A stretch of 64,000 nt of DNA from Pseudoruegeria sp. HB172150. GTDB lineage: Bacteria; Pseudomonadota; Alphaproteobacteria; Rhodobacterales; Rhodobacteraceae. Below the pieces are notes generated by a model, which was not told the origin of the DNA, did no database searches, and saw only the letters and a list, made by a program, of their open reading frames with translations. The position numbers and the translations under genes are program-made. The stretch covers positions 124,001 to 188,000 of the forward strand of contig NZ_JAATNG010000004.1 of assembly GCF_013184805.1 (NCBI RefSeq), given 5' to 3'. Below, one piece after another: positions 44,533-54,127 of the stretch (the first letter of the stretch is position 1; the number at the start of each line of letters is the position of its first letter).

Positions 44533-45087
44533 ATGCCACCGATCCGTACTACCCGCCTGGTCGTGACCGTGGCCGCAGTCGCGGACGCGACCGCGCTTGC
44601 GCGCTACTCGGCGCGCAATGCGGCGCACCTGGCGCCGTGGGAACCGGCGAGGCCGCAGGGCTATCACAGCGAGAGCGCCTGGGTCGACCGGCTGGCCCTG
44701 AACGTGGCAGAGGCTGCGGCGGGGCGTTACATGCCCTTCGTGGCGCGGTTGCACAACGACGAAGAGATCGTGGCCACGGCCAACCTGTCTAACATCGCGC
44801 GGGGCGTGTTTCAGGCCTGCACACTGGGGTATTCGGTGGACGCCGCGCTGCAGGGGAAGGGCGTGATGGCCGAAATGCTGGAAGCGGTGCTGGACCATGC
44901 CTTCGGGGAAATGGGGTTGAACCGGGTGATGGCGAATTACCTGCCGGAGAACGCACGCTCCGCCGCGCTGCTTGAAAGGCTGGGGTTCGAGCGCGAGGGG
45001 TATGCCAAGCGTTATCTGAAGATCGGCGGCGAATGGCGCGACCATGTGCTCACCTCCCGACTGGCGCCGGAACCGCCTAGGATCTGA
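44533..45087 (+). CDS. GNAT N-acetyltransferase, RimJ/RimL-like
   Basis: 184 residues from the ATG at 44533, with GAGG upstream. IRTTRLVV opens the fold. GYSVDAALQGKGVMAEMLEAVLDHAFGEMGLNRV contains the acetyl-CoA-binding loop, and NARSAALLERLGFEREGYAK is the typical last part. RimJ acetylates ribosomal protein S5, and this protein is 184 aa long, close to that family's length, but the substrate is not shown. It is divergent from gpmI. Confidence 0.87.
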   Translation: MPPIRTTRLVVTVAAVADATALARYSARNAAHLAPWEPARPQGYHSESAWVDRLALNVAEAAAGRYMPFVARLHNDEEIVATANLSNIARGVFQACTLGYSVDAALQGKGVMAEMLEAVLDHAFGEMGLNRVMANYLPENARSAALLERLGFEREGYAKRYLKIGGEWRDHVLTSRLAPEPPRI

Positions 45088-45093
45088 CCCCGG

Positions 45094-45564
45094 CTATTCC
45101 CGGTGATAGGGTGTGCCGGCGAGGATAGAGGCGGCGCGGTAGAGTTGCTCGGACAGCATCACGCGCACCAGCATATGCGGCCAGACCATCGCGCCGAAGC
45201 ACAGCGCGAAATCGGCTTCGCTTCGGAGAGACGGGTCGAGCCCGTCAGCGCCGCCGATCAGGAATGCCGCATCCTGGACGCCCTCGTCACGCCAACGTCC
45301 AAGCAGTTCAGAGAATTCGGGGGAAGTGAGGCGCTTGCCGCGCTCGTCCAGCACCGCCAGCTTCGCGCCCTTGGGCACCGAGCGGCGCAACAGATCCGCC
45401 TCGGCCACCATGCCGCCACCCTTGCGGTCTTCGACCTCGGTCAGCGTTGCGGGACCCAATCCAAGACCGCGCCCGGTCCGGTCGAACCGGGTAAGATAGT
45501 CGTCTACCAGTGCGCGCTCGGGTCCGGACCTTAGCCGCCCGACCGCGCATATGTTCAGACGCAT
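45094..45564 (-). CDS. rlmH: 23S rRNA pseudouridine-1915 N3-methyltransferase
   Basis: 156 residues from the ATG at 45564. The SPOUT knot shows LAVLDERGKRLTSPEFSELL, FLIGGADGLDP and the C-terminal VRVMLSEQLYRAASILAGTPYHRE, which is almost invariant in RlmH. It methylates pseudouridine 1915 in helix 69. It follows rsfS with stop and start sharing one base. Confidence 0.97.
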   Translation of the reverse strand: MRLNICAVGRLRSGPERALVDDYLTRFDRTGRGLGLGPATLTEVEDRKGGGMVAEADLLRRSVPKGAKLAVLDERGKRLTSPEFSELLGRWRDEGVQDAAFLIGGADGLDPSLRSEADFALCFGAMVWPHMLVRVMLSEQLYRAASILAGTPYHRE

Positions 45565-45974
45565 CAGACCTTCGCGACGACCGCTTCGCCGGGGCTCATC
45601 CACATCTTCTCTAGCTGGTAGAACTCGCGCACCTCGGGGCGGAACACGTGGACGATGATATCGCCCGCGTCGATCAGCACCCAGTCGCCCTGGTCCTTCC
45701 CCTCGGTCTTGCAGACCAGGCCGAAGCGCTCTTTCAGCCGCTCGGCCAGCTTGTCCGAAATCGACGCGACCTGGCGCGACGACCGCCCGGAAGCGATCAC
45801 CATGAAGTCCGCCATTTCCGACTTGCCCTGCAAGTTGATGGAAACCACGTCTTCGGCCTTGTCGTCTTCGAGAGAGGAAAGGATTTGCTCAAGCAGTTGC
45901 TCGCTTGAAGCTTGCGCCGAGACATCCGTCATCGGTGCACCGGTAACGGCCTCACCCTTGGCCGTCGTTGCCAT
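45564..45974 (-). CDS. rsfS: Ribosomal silencing factor
   Basis: 136 residues if begun at the ATG at 45974. The ATG at 45932 (MTDVSAQASSE) is an equally fair start, because the AGGAGG upstream is 17 nt from 45974. LEDDKAEDVVSINLQGKSEMADFMVIASGRSSRQVASI and GDWVLIDAGDIIVHVFRPEVREFYQLEKMW are classic RsfS. It binds uL14 and blocks subunit joining when nutrients are short. Confidence 0.93.
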   Translation of the reverse strand: MATTAKGEAVTGAPMTDVSAQASSEQLLEQILSSLEDDKAEDVVSINLQGKSEMADFMVIASGRSSRQVASISDKLAERLKERFGLVCKTEGKDQGDWVLIDAGDIIVHVFRPEVREFYQLEKMWMSPGEAVVAKV

Positions 45975-46196
45975 GTAAGACAGGACATTGTCCTCCTTCG
46001 CTACGCGCCGCACTAAGCCCCGGCGCAGGGCATGCCTATTAATTAGCATCGACCCCCTGATTTCTCAATGATCGGGGCGGGTTTGTTCGCCCACAGGCTG
46101 GGAATCGCACAGAATTGCGGCAAATAGGTAACCTGTGGGAACGAAGCGCGAGAATTTGCCGAACCACTGCAGGGGAGCGGACCACTGATCAACTCG

Positions 46197-47039
46197 ATGC
46201 AAAAAGCGGTGCGGCCGACCTGGCGTGTCATTTCAGGAGTGTTCAGCGCCATCGGCGAGCGAAATCTGGACCTGATTTCGGCAGGTGTCGCATTCTGGGG
46301 TGTCCTGGCGATTTTTCCAGCGGTGGCAGCCGTTATCGCGCTGTGGGGCTTCTGGTTCGATCCGCATGTAATCGAAGAACAGATGGGCCTGCTTGAAACC
46401 TTCATCCCCAACGAGGCGTATAAACTGCTGAACGATCAGGTCACTGCTCTGATCGCCACCAACAATAGCACGCTTGGCTGGACCACGATCATCTCCACCG
46501 GTTTCGCGATCTGGTCGACTCGCGCTGGCGTGGGCGCTTTGCTGCGCGGGCTGAATGCGGCCTACGGGGTGGAATCGCGCAAGGGGTTCTGGCCGATGCT
46601 CTGGGCCGTCCTGATGACGATCATCCTGGTCGCCGTGGCGTTCTTCGCCTTGGCCAGCGTGGTTGTTGTGCCAATTGTCCTGCAGTTCCTGCCACTGGGC
46701 GACTCGACCCAGTCTGTCCTCTCGCTTGCGCGCTGGCTTCTCACCGGCACCGTGATGCTGCTTACGCTGTCGCTGGTCTATCGCTACGGACCGAACCACC
46801 GCGGACGTCGCCCCCGCTGGCTGAGCGCGGGTGCGGTACTTGCACTGGCGATCTGGGCCATCGCTTCGGCGGGCTTCACGATCTATCTGTCCAACTTCGG
46901 AAACTACAATCAGGTATACGGGTCGATCGGCGCCGTTATCGCCCTGCTGATGTGGTTCTGGATCAGCGCCTATACCGTGCTTTTCGGCGCCGCGGTGAAT
47001 GCCGAGATCGACATGGTGCAGCCGGCCGGTTCGACGTGA
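46197..47039 (+). CDS. YihY/BrkB-family inner-membrane protein
   Basis: 280 residues with about six membrane segments. ISAGVAFWGVLAIFPAVAAVIALWG, LNAAYGVESRKGFW, YRYGPNHRGRRPRWLSAGAVLALAIW and GSIGAVIALLMWFWISAYTVLFGAAVNAEI are the family signature. The family was once misnamed ribonuclease BN; its transport or envelope role is uncertain. Convergent with the MscS gene. Confidence 0.92.
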   Translation: MQKAVRPTWRVISGVFSAIGERNLDLISAGVAFWGVLAIFPAVAAVIALWGFWFDPHVIEEQMGLLETFIPNEAYKLLNDQVTALIATNNSTLGWTTIISTGFAIWSTRAGVGALLRGLNAAYGVESRKGFWPMLWAVLMTIILVAVAFFALASVVVVPIVLQFLPLGDSTQSVLSLARWLLTGTVMLLTLSLVYRYGPNHRGRRPRWLSAGAVLALAIWAIASAGFTIYLSNFGNYNQVYGSIGAVIALLMWFWISAYTVLFGAAVNAEIDMVQPAGST

Positions 47040-47045
47040 TCCTTC

Positions 47046-48386
47046 TCAGTCGGGAACCGAGGGGCGGGCCGGACGAGTTGTCAGCTCGCTGCCTTCCAGC
47101 ACCCGAACCTCGCGCTGCGGGAATGGAATCGACACGCCGTTTTCCTGAAACGCGTCCCATAGCGCCAGGTAGACGTTGCCGCGAATGTTGGTGAGGCCCT
47201 GCGTCGGGTCGGTGATCCAGAAACGCAGGATGTAATCGACGGAGGAATCTCCGAATCCGACGATGTGACAGACAGGGGGACGATGCGATAGCACGCGGTC
47301 AACGTTCAAGGCCGCGGCTATCGCGAGTTTTCTGACCTTATGCGGATCGTCGTTGTAAGAGGTCCCGAAGAAGATATCGAGCCGCACAAAGTCATTCGAG
47401 TGGGACCAGTTGACCACCTGACCGGTGATGAGGTCCTCGTTTGGGATTAGGTATTCTTTCCCGTCCCTCGTTGTGATGGACACATAACGCGCTCCGAGCG
47501 CATTAATCCAACCAAAGGTCTCACCCAGTGAGATGACGTCTCCGGGTTTGATTGACTTGTCCAGAAGGATGATCACGCCGGAGACGAGGTTGGACACCAC
47601 TTTCTGCAGGCCGAAGCCCAGGCCGACGCCGATTGCGCCCGAGAGAACGGCCAGCCCGGTCAGGTCGAAACCCACCGCCTTGAGCCCGATGAAGAAGGCA
47701 GCGGAGTACAGGGTGATCTGCACGACCTTGACCAGCAGCACGCGCATCGAGGGCGAAATATCCTCGTTGTCGCGGATGCGCGTGGCGGAGGTGTTGGCGA
47801 TTATCCGGGCCGCGGTGAACAGGATCGCCGTAACTACCGCTGCCTTCAGGATCGCAAGGGCAGACAGGCGGAAGCTGCCGAACTCGATGGCCAGGCCGTC
47901 GAGTATGTCTGTCGCCTCGTCGGTCAGTCCGAGGAAATAGGCGGTGACGTAGATCCAGAGCGCCCAGCTTACCAGCCGCCGCAGGAACGGGTTGCGCACC
48001 AGCCTTGCTGTCAGGCTGACCACCAGCCAAGCGGTGGCAATGGAGGCCGCGAGGGCGAGGATGTAGCGCCTTGACGGGAAGACGGTGATCAACTCCATCA
48101 CGAACACGGAGGACCACGCAAGCAGGCAGAAGTAGATCAGGGTCAGCCGCCGCTGGAGCAGGACCAACGCCCGCAGGCGCCATTTCGGCCAGCCTTCCAA
48201 CTGGCGCATCCATTCCCGTATCGGTGGCGTGGTCCAGCGGTCCAGCAGCCATGCGATGCCGAAACAGCCGATCAGGATCGCGATCTGGGTCAGTCGGGAC
48301 GGCATCAGCAGAAGCGACGCCTGCATCTGGAACACCGCCCAGAACTCGCTCAGTGTCGCGACATAGCTGTCAATGTCCGGTTCCAT
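47046..48386 (-). CDS. MscS-family mechanosensitive channel-like protein
   Basis: 446 residues from the ATG at 48386, with GGGAGG upstream. Several membrane helices cover about 25-265. The pore helix and beta domain are at LSGAIGVGLGFGLQKVVSNLVSGVIILLDKSIKPGDVISLGETFGWINALGARYVSITTRDGKEYLIPN (parts seen: GLGFGLQK, KPGDVI). Members release solutes during osmotic downshock. The extra N-terminal helices place it in the longer MscS subfamily. Confidence 0.92.
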   Translation of the reverse strand: MEPDIDSYVATLSEFWAVFQMQASLLLMPSRLTQIAILIGCFGIAWLLDRWTTPPIREWMRQLEGWPKWRLRALVLLQRRLTLIYFCLLAWSSVFVMELITVFPSRRYILALAASIATAWLVVSLTARLVRNPFLRRLVSWALWIYVTAYFLGLTDEATDILDGLAIEFGSFRLSALAILKAAVVTAILFTAARIIANTSATRIRDNEDISPSMRVLLVKVVQITLYSAAFFIGLKAVGFDLTGLAVLSGAIGVGLGFGLQKVVSNLVSGVIILLDKSIKPGDVISLGETFGWINALGARYVSITTRDGKEYLIPNEDLITGQVVNWSHSNDFVRLDIFFGTSYNDDPHKVRKLAIAAALNVDRVLSHRPPVCHIVGFGDSSVDYILRFWITDPTQGLTNIRGNVYLALWDAFQENGVSIPFPQREVRVLEGSELTTRPARPSVPD

Positions 48387-48684
48387 CGCGCCTCCCTCGG
48401 GGTGATATGGTTGCACGGGGGTGCAATTCCAGCAAGCAACGGGCCATCAAGGATTTTCGTAGGGTTCGAGCGGCGCTGCGTGTTGCCGCCCCGGATGTAT
48501 CGTATGCGAGGCGTGAGAATTGCATCGGCTGGCGCAATCCGACATTTCGATTTCGGGCTCAGGCACGCCGGATGCCAGGCTTCTCGATACAACTTAAAAG
48601 CTATGACCTTCGGGCCAGAAGTTTGCGGCCGGCCTGCTTCCTGCGCTGGTTGGCGCTGTCCCCGTGATCCCATAGACTGCCCCC

Positions 48685-49059
48685 ATGCGCCTGAGTCTGA
48701 TCGCCCTTCTGGTTCCGGACTACGATGAAGCCATCGCCTTTTTCACGGCGCTTGGTTTCGACCTGATCGAAGATACGGATCAGGGGGAAAAGCGCTGGGT
48801 CGTGATACGCCCGCCCGGCGGCGGCTCGGATATCCTGTTGGCCCGCGCCGTGGACGATCAGGCCGAGGCCATCGGCTTTCAGACAGGAGGCCGGGTAGGT
48901 TTTTTCCTGACCACAACCGATTTTGCAGGCGATGCCGCTCGCATACGCGCCGCCGGCGGATTTTTCGAGGAAAGACCCAGAGAAGAGCCTTACGGTACGG
49001 TTGCCGTATTCCGCGATCCGTGGGGCAATCGCTGGGACCTGATCCAGCCGGCGATCTGA
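48685..49059 (+). CDS. VOC-family (glyoxalase/dioxygenase fold) protein
   Basis: 124 residues. Two beta-alpha-beta units: LIALLVPDYDEAIAFFTALGFDLIED and RVGFFLTTTDFAGDAARIRAAGGFFEERPREEPYGTVAVFRDPWGNRWDLIQP. The FRDPWGNRWDLIQ end is typical. Metal-site residues are not clear, so the reaction is unknown. The ~300 bp upstream to the MscS gene holds no gene I can support. Confidence 0.88.
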   Translation: MRLSLIALLVPDYDEAIAFFTALGFDLIEDTDQGEKRWVVIRPPGGGSDILLARAVDDQAEAIGFQTGGRVGFFLTTTDFAGDAARIRAAGGFFEERPREEPYGTVAVFRDPWGNRWDLIQPAI

Positions 49060-49107
49060 CGGCTGCGGCATTAACCTTAAACGTTCAACGTGTTGGACGG
49101 ATTCATC

Positions 49108-49194
49108 ATGAATCCTGTAATTACTGATCGAGAGGCTTTCGGTCTCTGGCGGGTACGTTTCCTGACGAAACTCGCGACGGTTCCTGGGGGGTAA
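49108..49194 (+). CDS. Possible 28-residue peptide ORF, doubtful
   Basis: ATG at 49108, TAA at 49192. The peptide begins MNPVITDREAFGLWRVRF and ends near LATVPGG. GGACGG upstream is a weak ribosome site. It stops 18 bp before the TTG of the next gene and could be a leader peptide or a chance ORF. Confidence 0.2.
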   Translation: MNPVITDREAFGLWRVRFLTKLATVPGG

Positions 49195-49212
49195 TCGCTG
49201 GAGGAACACATC

Positions 49213-49755
49213 TTGCCGCTGGATCAGATTTACCAACCGGAAAGCGGGATACTGTCAATTGCCGTGTGGGGCTACGTGAGTGACGTCGAACTGGACGAAG
49301 CGCGGGATGCTTCGGCACAGCTATTCGTCAAGATGCTACCGACGGTCGTGTATTTCGATCTGCGACTGGTTATCGACTATCCGGAGATCTATCCCCGGTG
49401 CGTCCGGTTCCTGAACTTCGCCAACGGTGCGGCCGAGGTGGCGGGGCGGACACTTCCTATCCTTATCAGCGCGCCTTTCGGTTCGCTCGGCCACTCGATC
49501 GGTCGTGTCTACCTGTCGCAGTCGGTCGTCAGTCCGTTCATTAGCGTCGAACTCGTGGAAGACGTGGTCACAGCCTGCGACCGGTTGCGCCGACTGACCG
49601 GTTCCGGTGGGTGTTGCCCCGTGCATCATGTTACCGGGGAAGGCACGGCGCCGGCCGCTTCCTGTCTTTGTGCGGTTTGTCCGATCGCCGGCGGCCGCGT
49701 TATCTCTCGGGTGCGGGCTGAGCCAGGTGGCCGGCCGTCGACTGGCGAACGCTGA
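49213..49755 (+). CDS. Hypothetical protein, possibly STAS/SpoIIAA-like
   Basis: 180 residues from a TTG at 49213, supported by an excellent GGAGG 8 nt upstream. The first ~125 residues read like an alpha/beta domain (SGILSIAVWGYVSDVELDEARD, TVVYFDLRLVIDYPEIYPRCVRFLNFA, LPILISAPFGSLGHSIGRVYLS), reminiscent of STAS/SpoIIAA-like proteins. The last ~50 residues are Cys/Gly/Pro-rich and may be read through non-conserved DNA. No family identified with certainty. Confidence 0.55.
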   Translation: MPLDQIYQPESGILSIAVWGYVSDVELDEARDASAQLFVKMLPTVVYFDLRLVIDYPEIYPRCVRFLNFANGAAEVAGRTLPILISAPFGSLGHSIGRVYLSQSVVSPFISVELVEDVVTACDRLRRLTGSGGCCPVHHVTGEGTAPAASCLCAVCPIAGGRVISRVRAEPGGRPSTGER

Positions 49756-49974
49756 CGGCAGATACCGTGGATTTGCCTTACCCGAGTGTATTGCCTTGAA
49801 TAGCGGCCCGATGCGGCGTATCTGGGCGTGCATGAATCTTGTGTTCGATCTCGGCGACCGCGTGCGCCTGCGCGAACGGTTCCACGGTGCGACCCGGACG
49901 GTGCTCGCCCGCCTATAAGGCTGCGCCACTCCCCGAAATCCCCGAGACAAGAACCATCCACGGAGAGAGGAACC

Positions 49975-51381
49975 ATGACCGCTCCGAAGACACTCTATGA
50001 CAAGATCTGGGACGCCCATCTGGTGCATGAAGCGGAAGACGGCACGTCCCTGCTATATATCGACCGCCATCTGGTACATGAAGTGACAAGCCCGCAGGCT
50101 TTTGAAGGTCTGCGCATGTCGGGCCGCAGCGTGCGTGCGCCCGATAAGACCATCGCGGTGCCGGATCACAACGTGCCGACCACGCTGGACCGCGCGAATG
50201 GCGGCATGAACGAGGAAAGCCGTATCCAGGTCGATGCGCTGGACAAGAACGCCAAGGATTTCGGGATCCACTATTATCCCGTGTCCGACGTCCGTCAGGG
50301 CATCGTTCACATCGTCGGGCCCGAAAACGGTTGGACCCTGCCGGGCATGACCGTGGTTTGCGGCGACTCGCATACGGCTACGCATGGCGCCTTCGGCGCG
50401 CTGGCGCATGGGATCGGTACGTCGGAGGTGGAGCATGTGCTCGCCACACAGACGCTGATCCAGAAGAAATCCAAGAACATGAAGGTAGAGATCACCGGCA
50501 AGCTGAACCCCGGTGTGACCGCCAAGGACATCACCCTTTCGGTGATAGGCGCGACCGGCACCGCCGGCGGCACCGGGTATGTCATCGAATATTGCGGCGA
50601 GGCGATCCGCGATCTGTCGATGGAAGGCCGGATGACCGTCTGCAACATGGCGATCGAGGGCGGCGCCCGCGCCGGCCTGATCGCACCGGACGAGAAGACC
50701 TTCGACTACGTCAAGGGCCGGGCCCATGCTCCGAAAGGCGCGCAGTGGGAAGCGGCGATGAACTGGTGGAAGACGCTTTATTCCGATGACGACGCGCATT
50801 GGGACAAGGTCGTGACCATCAAGGGCGAGGATATCGCCCCGGTCGTGACATGGGGCACCTCTCCCGAGGACGTGCTGCCGATCACCGCGGTCGTACCGGC
50901 GCCCGAGGATTTCAAGGGCGGCAAGGTCGAAGCGGCCAAACGGTCCATCGAATACATGGGCCTGACGCCCGGACAAAAGCTTTCGGATGTCGAGATCGAC
51001 ACCGTCTTTATCGGCTCGTGCACCAATGGCCGGATCGAGGACCTGCGCGCCGCGGCCGCGATCCTGAAGGGCAAGAAGATCAAGGAAGGTCTTCGCGCCA
51101 TGGTCGTTCCGGGTTCCGGCCTTGTCCGTGCCCAGGCCGAAGAAGAGGGCCTGGCCGAGATCTTCATCGATGCCGGGTTCGAATGGCGGCTTGCGGGCTG
51201 TTCCATGTGCCTGGCGATGAACCCGGACCAGCTGGCCCCGGGCGAGCGCTGTGCGTCCACGTCGAACCGGAACTTCGAGGGAAGGCAGGGCTACAAGGGC
51301 CGCACCCACCTGATGTCCCCCGCCATGGCCGCCGCTGCGGCGGTGACGGGGAAACTGACGGATGTGCGGGATCTGCAGTGA
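49975..51381 (+). CDS. leuC: 3-isopropylmalate dehydratase large subunit
   Basis: 468 residues. Aconitase fold: [32 protein letters not shown], the 4Fe-4S cysteines in [13 protein letters not shown] and in [12 protein letters not shown], and [30 protein letters not shown]. It isomerises 2- to 3-isopropylmalate with LeuD, encoded 1 kb downstream beyond two unrelated minus-strand genes. GGAGAGAGG upstream fits the ATG. Confidence 0.97.
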   Translation: MTAPKTLYDKIWDAHLVHEAEDGTSLLYIDRHLVHEVTSPQAFEGLRMSGRSVRAPDKTIAVPDHNVPTTLDRANGGMNEESRIQVDALDKNAKDFGIHYYPVSDVRQGIVHIVGPENGWTLPGMTVVCGDSHTATHGAFGALAHGIGTSEVEHVLATQTLIQKKSKNMKVEITGKLNPGVTAKDITLSVIGATGTAGGTGYVIEYCGEAIRDLSMEGRMTVCNMAIEGGARAGLIAPDEKTFDYVKGRAHAPKGAQWEAAMNWWKTLYSDDDAHWDKVVTIKGEDIAPVVTWGTSPEDVLPITAVVPAPEDFKGGKVEAAKRSIEYMGLTPGQKLSDVEIDTVFIGSCTNGRIEDLRAAAAILKGKKIKEGLRAMVVPGSGLVRAQAEEEGLAEIFIDAGFEWRLAGCSMCLAMNPDQLAPGERCASTSNRNFEGRQGYKGRTHLMSPAMAAAAAVTGKLTDVRDLQ

Positions 51382-51407
51382 TGTGGCCGCCCTTCGGGGC
51401 GGCGGCG

Positions 51408-51938
51408 TCAGTGGATTCGGAGCGCTCGGCTGACATCGGCCAGCGCGCCGCACTGCCGGTCGTTCAGCGTTTCGCCCTCGGGCGCAAGCGTGTTGCGGAC
51501 GATGGTCAGCAGCGGCGTGACGGCGGCCGAGCCCGACAGCTTGAAGAGCTTGCGGGACAGCCGTGCGATCGCCGAATCCACCGTGCCGCATTGCCCGACC
51601 AGCCAGCGGCCCAGTACCAGAAGCTCGACCGCCTCGGGGCCGGTGACGTCCAGCACGTAACGGATCTCGCGGGTCAGCCGTTCCTGCTTTTCCTTCGTCG
51701 GCAGCATGTCGAGTTCGAGGAAGGCTGCGGCCAGGCCGGCAATGGCGATGCGCTCATCCTCGATGCTTTCTACGGGATGGGTGTTGGCCTTTTGCCGGAA
51801 CCGGAAGCGGTGGGCCGCAAGGCCGACATCGGTGGCGGCGCCCAGAAGGTCCGACGCCAGATGTGCCGCGCTGCTGGCACGCAGGAAGAAGTAGTAAAGG
51901 GCGATCAGGGCACCGAGACCGGCAATCACGAACGGCAT
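51408..51938 (-). CDS. Hypothetical membrane-anchored protein, possibly TerB-like
   Basis: 176 residues from the ATG at 51938, with AAGGAG upstream. One N-terminal membrane segment (1-20) is followed by an all-helical soluble domain. ESIEDERIAIAGLAAAFLELDMLPTKEKQERLTREI resembles the TerB/DjlA-type metal-binding helical fold, but I cannot confirm the acidic ligands. It lies on the opposite strand between leuC and leuD. Confidence 0.7.
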   Translation of the reverse strand: MPFVIAGLGALIALYYFFLRASSAAHLASDLLGAATDVGLAAHRFRFRQKANTHPVESIEDERIAIAGLAAAFLELDMLPTKEKQERLTREIRYVLDVTGPEAVELLVLGRWLVGQCGTVDSAIARLSRKLFKLSGSAAVTPLLTIVRNTLAPEGETLNDRQCGALADVSRALRIH

Positions 51939-51952
51939 GAACCTTGCTCCTT

Positions 51953-51982
51953 GGCAGCGTCTGAACGTCAGACGGCGCTGCC
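51953..51982 (-). terminator. Hairpin between two minus-strand unknown genes
   Basis: GGCAGCG/CGCTGCC plus an inner CTGA/TCAG stem, located between the stop of the 52020-52295 gene and the ribosome site of the next. Confidence 0.4.
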
Positions 51983-52019
51983 GGGGGCAGAGTTCAAAAA
52001 ACATCGTGGCGGGCTGCGG

Positions 52020-52295
52020 TCAGGTCTTGGTGATCATGCAGATGAACGGCTGCTCGCTGTTGCCATCGAAGATCAGGTTGCCAAGCGCCGTCACGGTCTT
52101 GCCGTCTTTGCTCTTCATCGCGGCGTTCAGCTCGAAGTCGATGTGATCGAGGCCGGAATGCGCGTCGACCCAGTCCATGAAAGCCCGCATCACGCGGACG
52201 GGCGACTGGCTCATCAGGTCCTCGGGCCCCTCGAAGGTTCGCACGCCTTCGGCGTCGCGATTGCCGTGCATCAGGCTGGCTGTGTAGTTGGCCAT
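52020..52295 (-). CDS. Small hypothetical protein
   Basis: 91 residues with no signal or membrane segment. It begins [21 protein letters not shown] and contains [34 protein letters not shown] do not recognise the family. Codon use is like the neighbours. It is divergent from leuD. Confidence 0.72.
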   Translation of the reverse strand: MANYTASLMHGNRDAEGVRTFEGPEDLMSQSPVRVMRAFMDWVDAHSGLDHIDFELNAAMKSKDGKTVTALGNLIFDGNSEQPFICMITKT

Positions 52296-52431
52296 TTGGC
52301 GGGTCCTTCCCGGGTCCGTTCCGTGTCGGACCCTCTTAGGGCTGCCGCATGACAGTTATACGACATATCGGCGCGGAGGCCGCGCCGTGTTATCTGCAAT
52401 TCAGGGTCCAGTCGGGCCGGGAGTAAACAAG

Positions 52432-53037
52432 ATGGACAAATTCACCACGCTGACCGGGATTGCCGCGCCGCTGCCGCTGATCAATGTCGACACCGACATG
52501 ATCATCCCGAAACAGTTCCTGAAGACGATCAAGCGCGAAGGCCTTGGCGTTAACCTGTTCGACGAGATGCGGTATGACCGAGAAGGAAACGAGGTTCCCG
52601 ATTTCGTGCTGAACAAGCCGCAGTACCGCGAGGCGGAGATCCTTGTGGGTGGCGACAACTTTGGCTGCGGTTCGTCGCGCGAGCATGCGCCCTGGGCGAT
52701 CAAGGACTTTGGAATCCGCTGTGTGATCGCGCCGAGCTTCGCCGATATCTTCTTCAACAACTGCTTCAAGAACGGGATTCTTCCGATCCCGCTGCCGCAG
52801 GAGCAGGTCGATATCCTGATGAAGGACGCCGAGAAGGGAGCCAATGCGCGGATGACGATCGACCTTGAAAATCAGGAGATCACGACTTCTGACGGTGAGG
52901 TGATCAAGTTCGAAATCGACCCGTTCCGGAAGCATTGCCTATTGAATGGTCTCGACGATATTGGCCTGACTTTGGAAAAAGCGGCGGCAATTGACGCATA
53001 CGAGACTGGAATGGAACAAAGTCGGCCTTGGGTCTGA
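52432..53037 (+). CDS. leuD: 3-isopropylmalate dehydratase small subunit
   Basis: 201 residues from the ATG at 52432, with GGGAG upstream; the frame is open earlier, but this is the family start. [44 protein letters not shown], and [17 protein letters not shown] form the swivelling domain that completes the LeuC active site. The C-terminal [24 protein letters not shown] is typical. Confidence 0.97.
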   Translation: MDKFTTLTGIAAPLPLINVDTDMIIPKQFLKTIKREGLGVNLFDEMRYDREGNEVPDFVLNKPQYREAEILVGGDNFGCGSSREHAPWAIKDFGIRCVIAPSFADIFFNNCFKNGILPIPLPQEQVDILMKDAEKGANARMTIDLENQEITTSDGEVIKFEIDPFRKHCLLNGLDDIGLTLEKAAAIDAYETGMEQSRPWV

Positions 53038-53058
53038 AATTCGCCAAAACCACTATAT

Positions 53059-53087
53059 CTGGGGCCACCTTTCGCCGGGGGCCCCAG
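53059..53087 (+). terminator. Hairpin downstream of leuD
   Basis: An 8-bp perfect stem (CTGGGGCC with GGCCCCAG) 21 bp after the leuD stop. No T-run. The rest of 53088-53293 is AT-richer and is the probable promoter region of the next gene. Confidence 0.5.
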
Positions 53088-53293
53088 CCCGCTGCTAAAT
53101 TGATGCAATAGCGCACCACTTGTTCCACGAAAAGGCCCGATTCTTTTTGTTACCTTTTCCAGACACTTGCTGGCTAAATTGAAAGTAGGCAGAAATTGGG
53201 CGAGTTTGAGGCGAACCGTCACAATCGACGGGATCAAGTTGGAACAAGGAGGTGGCAAGGCACCGCCTCCGTCCAGTTCGAGGGTGCACAGCG

Positions 53294-54127
53294 GTGATTT
53301 CACGGCTAGCAGGCGCATTGTTGCGCGCGATCCTGGTAGTGTTGCTTGTCGCAACGCCTTCGCTGCTTCTTCCGGATGTCAGCTCGGATGTGACGCAGAT
53401 CGTGGCGCTCCTTTCGATCTTTGCCGCCGCCCTGACCATCTTTGAATACGCCTCCGTCTATCCCGGCATCGTCGAATTCCGGAACGCACCGCCATTCAAT
53501 CGCCTGCGCTTCATCTCTCTGTTCCTGATCGTGTTCCTGATCTCTATGGTCGTGCGGGGCGAAACCAACCCGTCCGCAGTGACCGACGCGATCACCGATT
53601 TCGGAACCGGAATCGGAGAGGCGATCGACTTCCCCTACAGCCCTGTGCGCCAGATCCTGCTGCTGCTGCCCGACGACACGATCTCTGAACATGTCGGTCG
53701 TGTGCGCATGGCCGCCGGTATCAGCTATTTCATCTCGATGCTGACGCTGGCGGTGTTCTATTTCTTCGTCCGGATCCGCAACTGGCCGCTGAACCGCGGA
53801 CCGTTCAATGTCTGGGTGAACCTGCCCACTTTCGACCCCACCACCGGCGGCGACGTGGTCGCCCGCCTGGAGCGCGATGCGCGCTTTAACATTGTGGTAG
53901 GATTTACCATGCCATTCATGATCCCGGCGGCGTTGAAGGCGTCTGAGTCCCTGTTTGGACCGGTGACGCTCGACAACCCGCAGTCGATGGTCTGGATCGT
54001 GGCGGCATGGGCGTTTCTTCCTGCAAGTCTTCTGATGCGCGGTCTGGCGATGGCGCGGATCGCGGAGATGATCGAACGCAAGCGCGCAAAGACCGCGCAG
54101 GCGCGTCAGGCGTTGCAGCCGGCCTGA
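53294..54127 (+). CDS. Hypothetical integral membrane protein
   Basis: 277 residues from a GTG at 53294 with GAGGG upstream. About five or six membrane segments (for example LAGALLRAILVVLLVATPSLLL, IVALLSIFAAALTIFEYASVY, FISLFLIVFLISMVV). A soluble loop includes FDPTTGGDVVARLERDARFN, and the basic C-terminus faces the cytoplasm. It looks conserved in Rhodobacterales from context near leuD, but I cannot name a family. Confidence 0.8.
   Translation: MISRLAGALLRAILVVLLVATPSLLLPDVSSDVTQIVALLSIFAAALTIFEYASVYPGIVEFRNAPPFNRLRFISLFLIVFLISMVVRGETNPSAVTDAITDFGTGIGEAIDFPYSPVRQILLLLPDDTISEHVGRVRMAAGISYFISMLTLAVFYFFVRIRNWPLNRGPFNVWVNLPTFDPTTGGDVVARLERDARFNIVVGFTMPFMIPAALKASESLFGPVTLDNPQSMVWIVAAWAFLPASLLMRGLAMARIAEMIERKRAKTAQARQALQPA

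Noticed and set aside
48387-48684. Several ORFs on both strands between the MscS and VOC genes
   Set aside because: Each overlaps a better gene or lacks a start signal and family features. I see nothing functional beyond the likely promoters.
49607-49918. A 103-codon plus-strand ORF before leuC
   Set aside because: Composition changes along it, it overlaps the TTG-started gene for half its length and has no ribosome site. Only the last ~35 codons look faintly protein-like.
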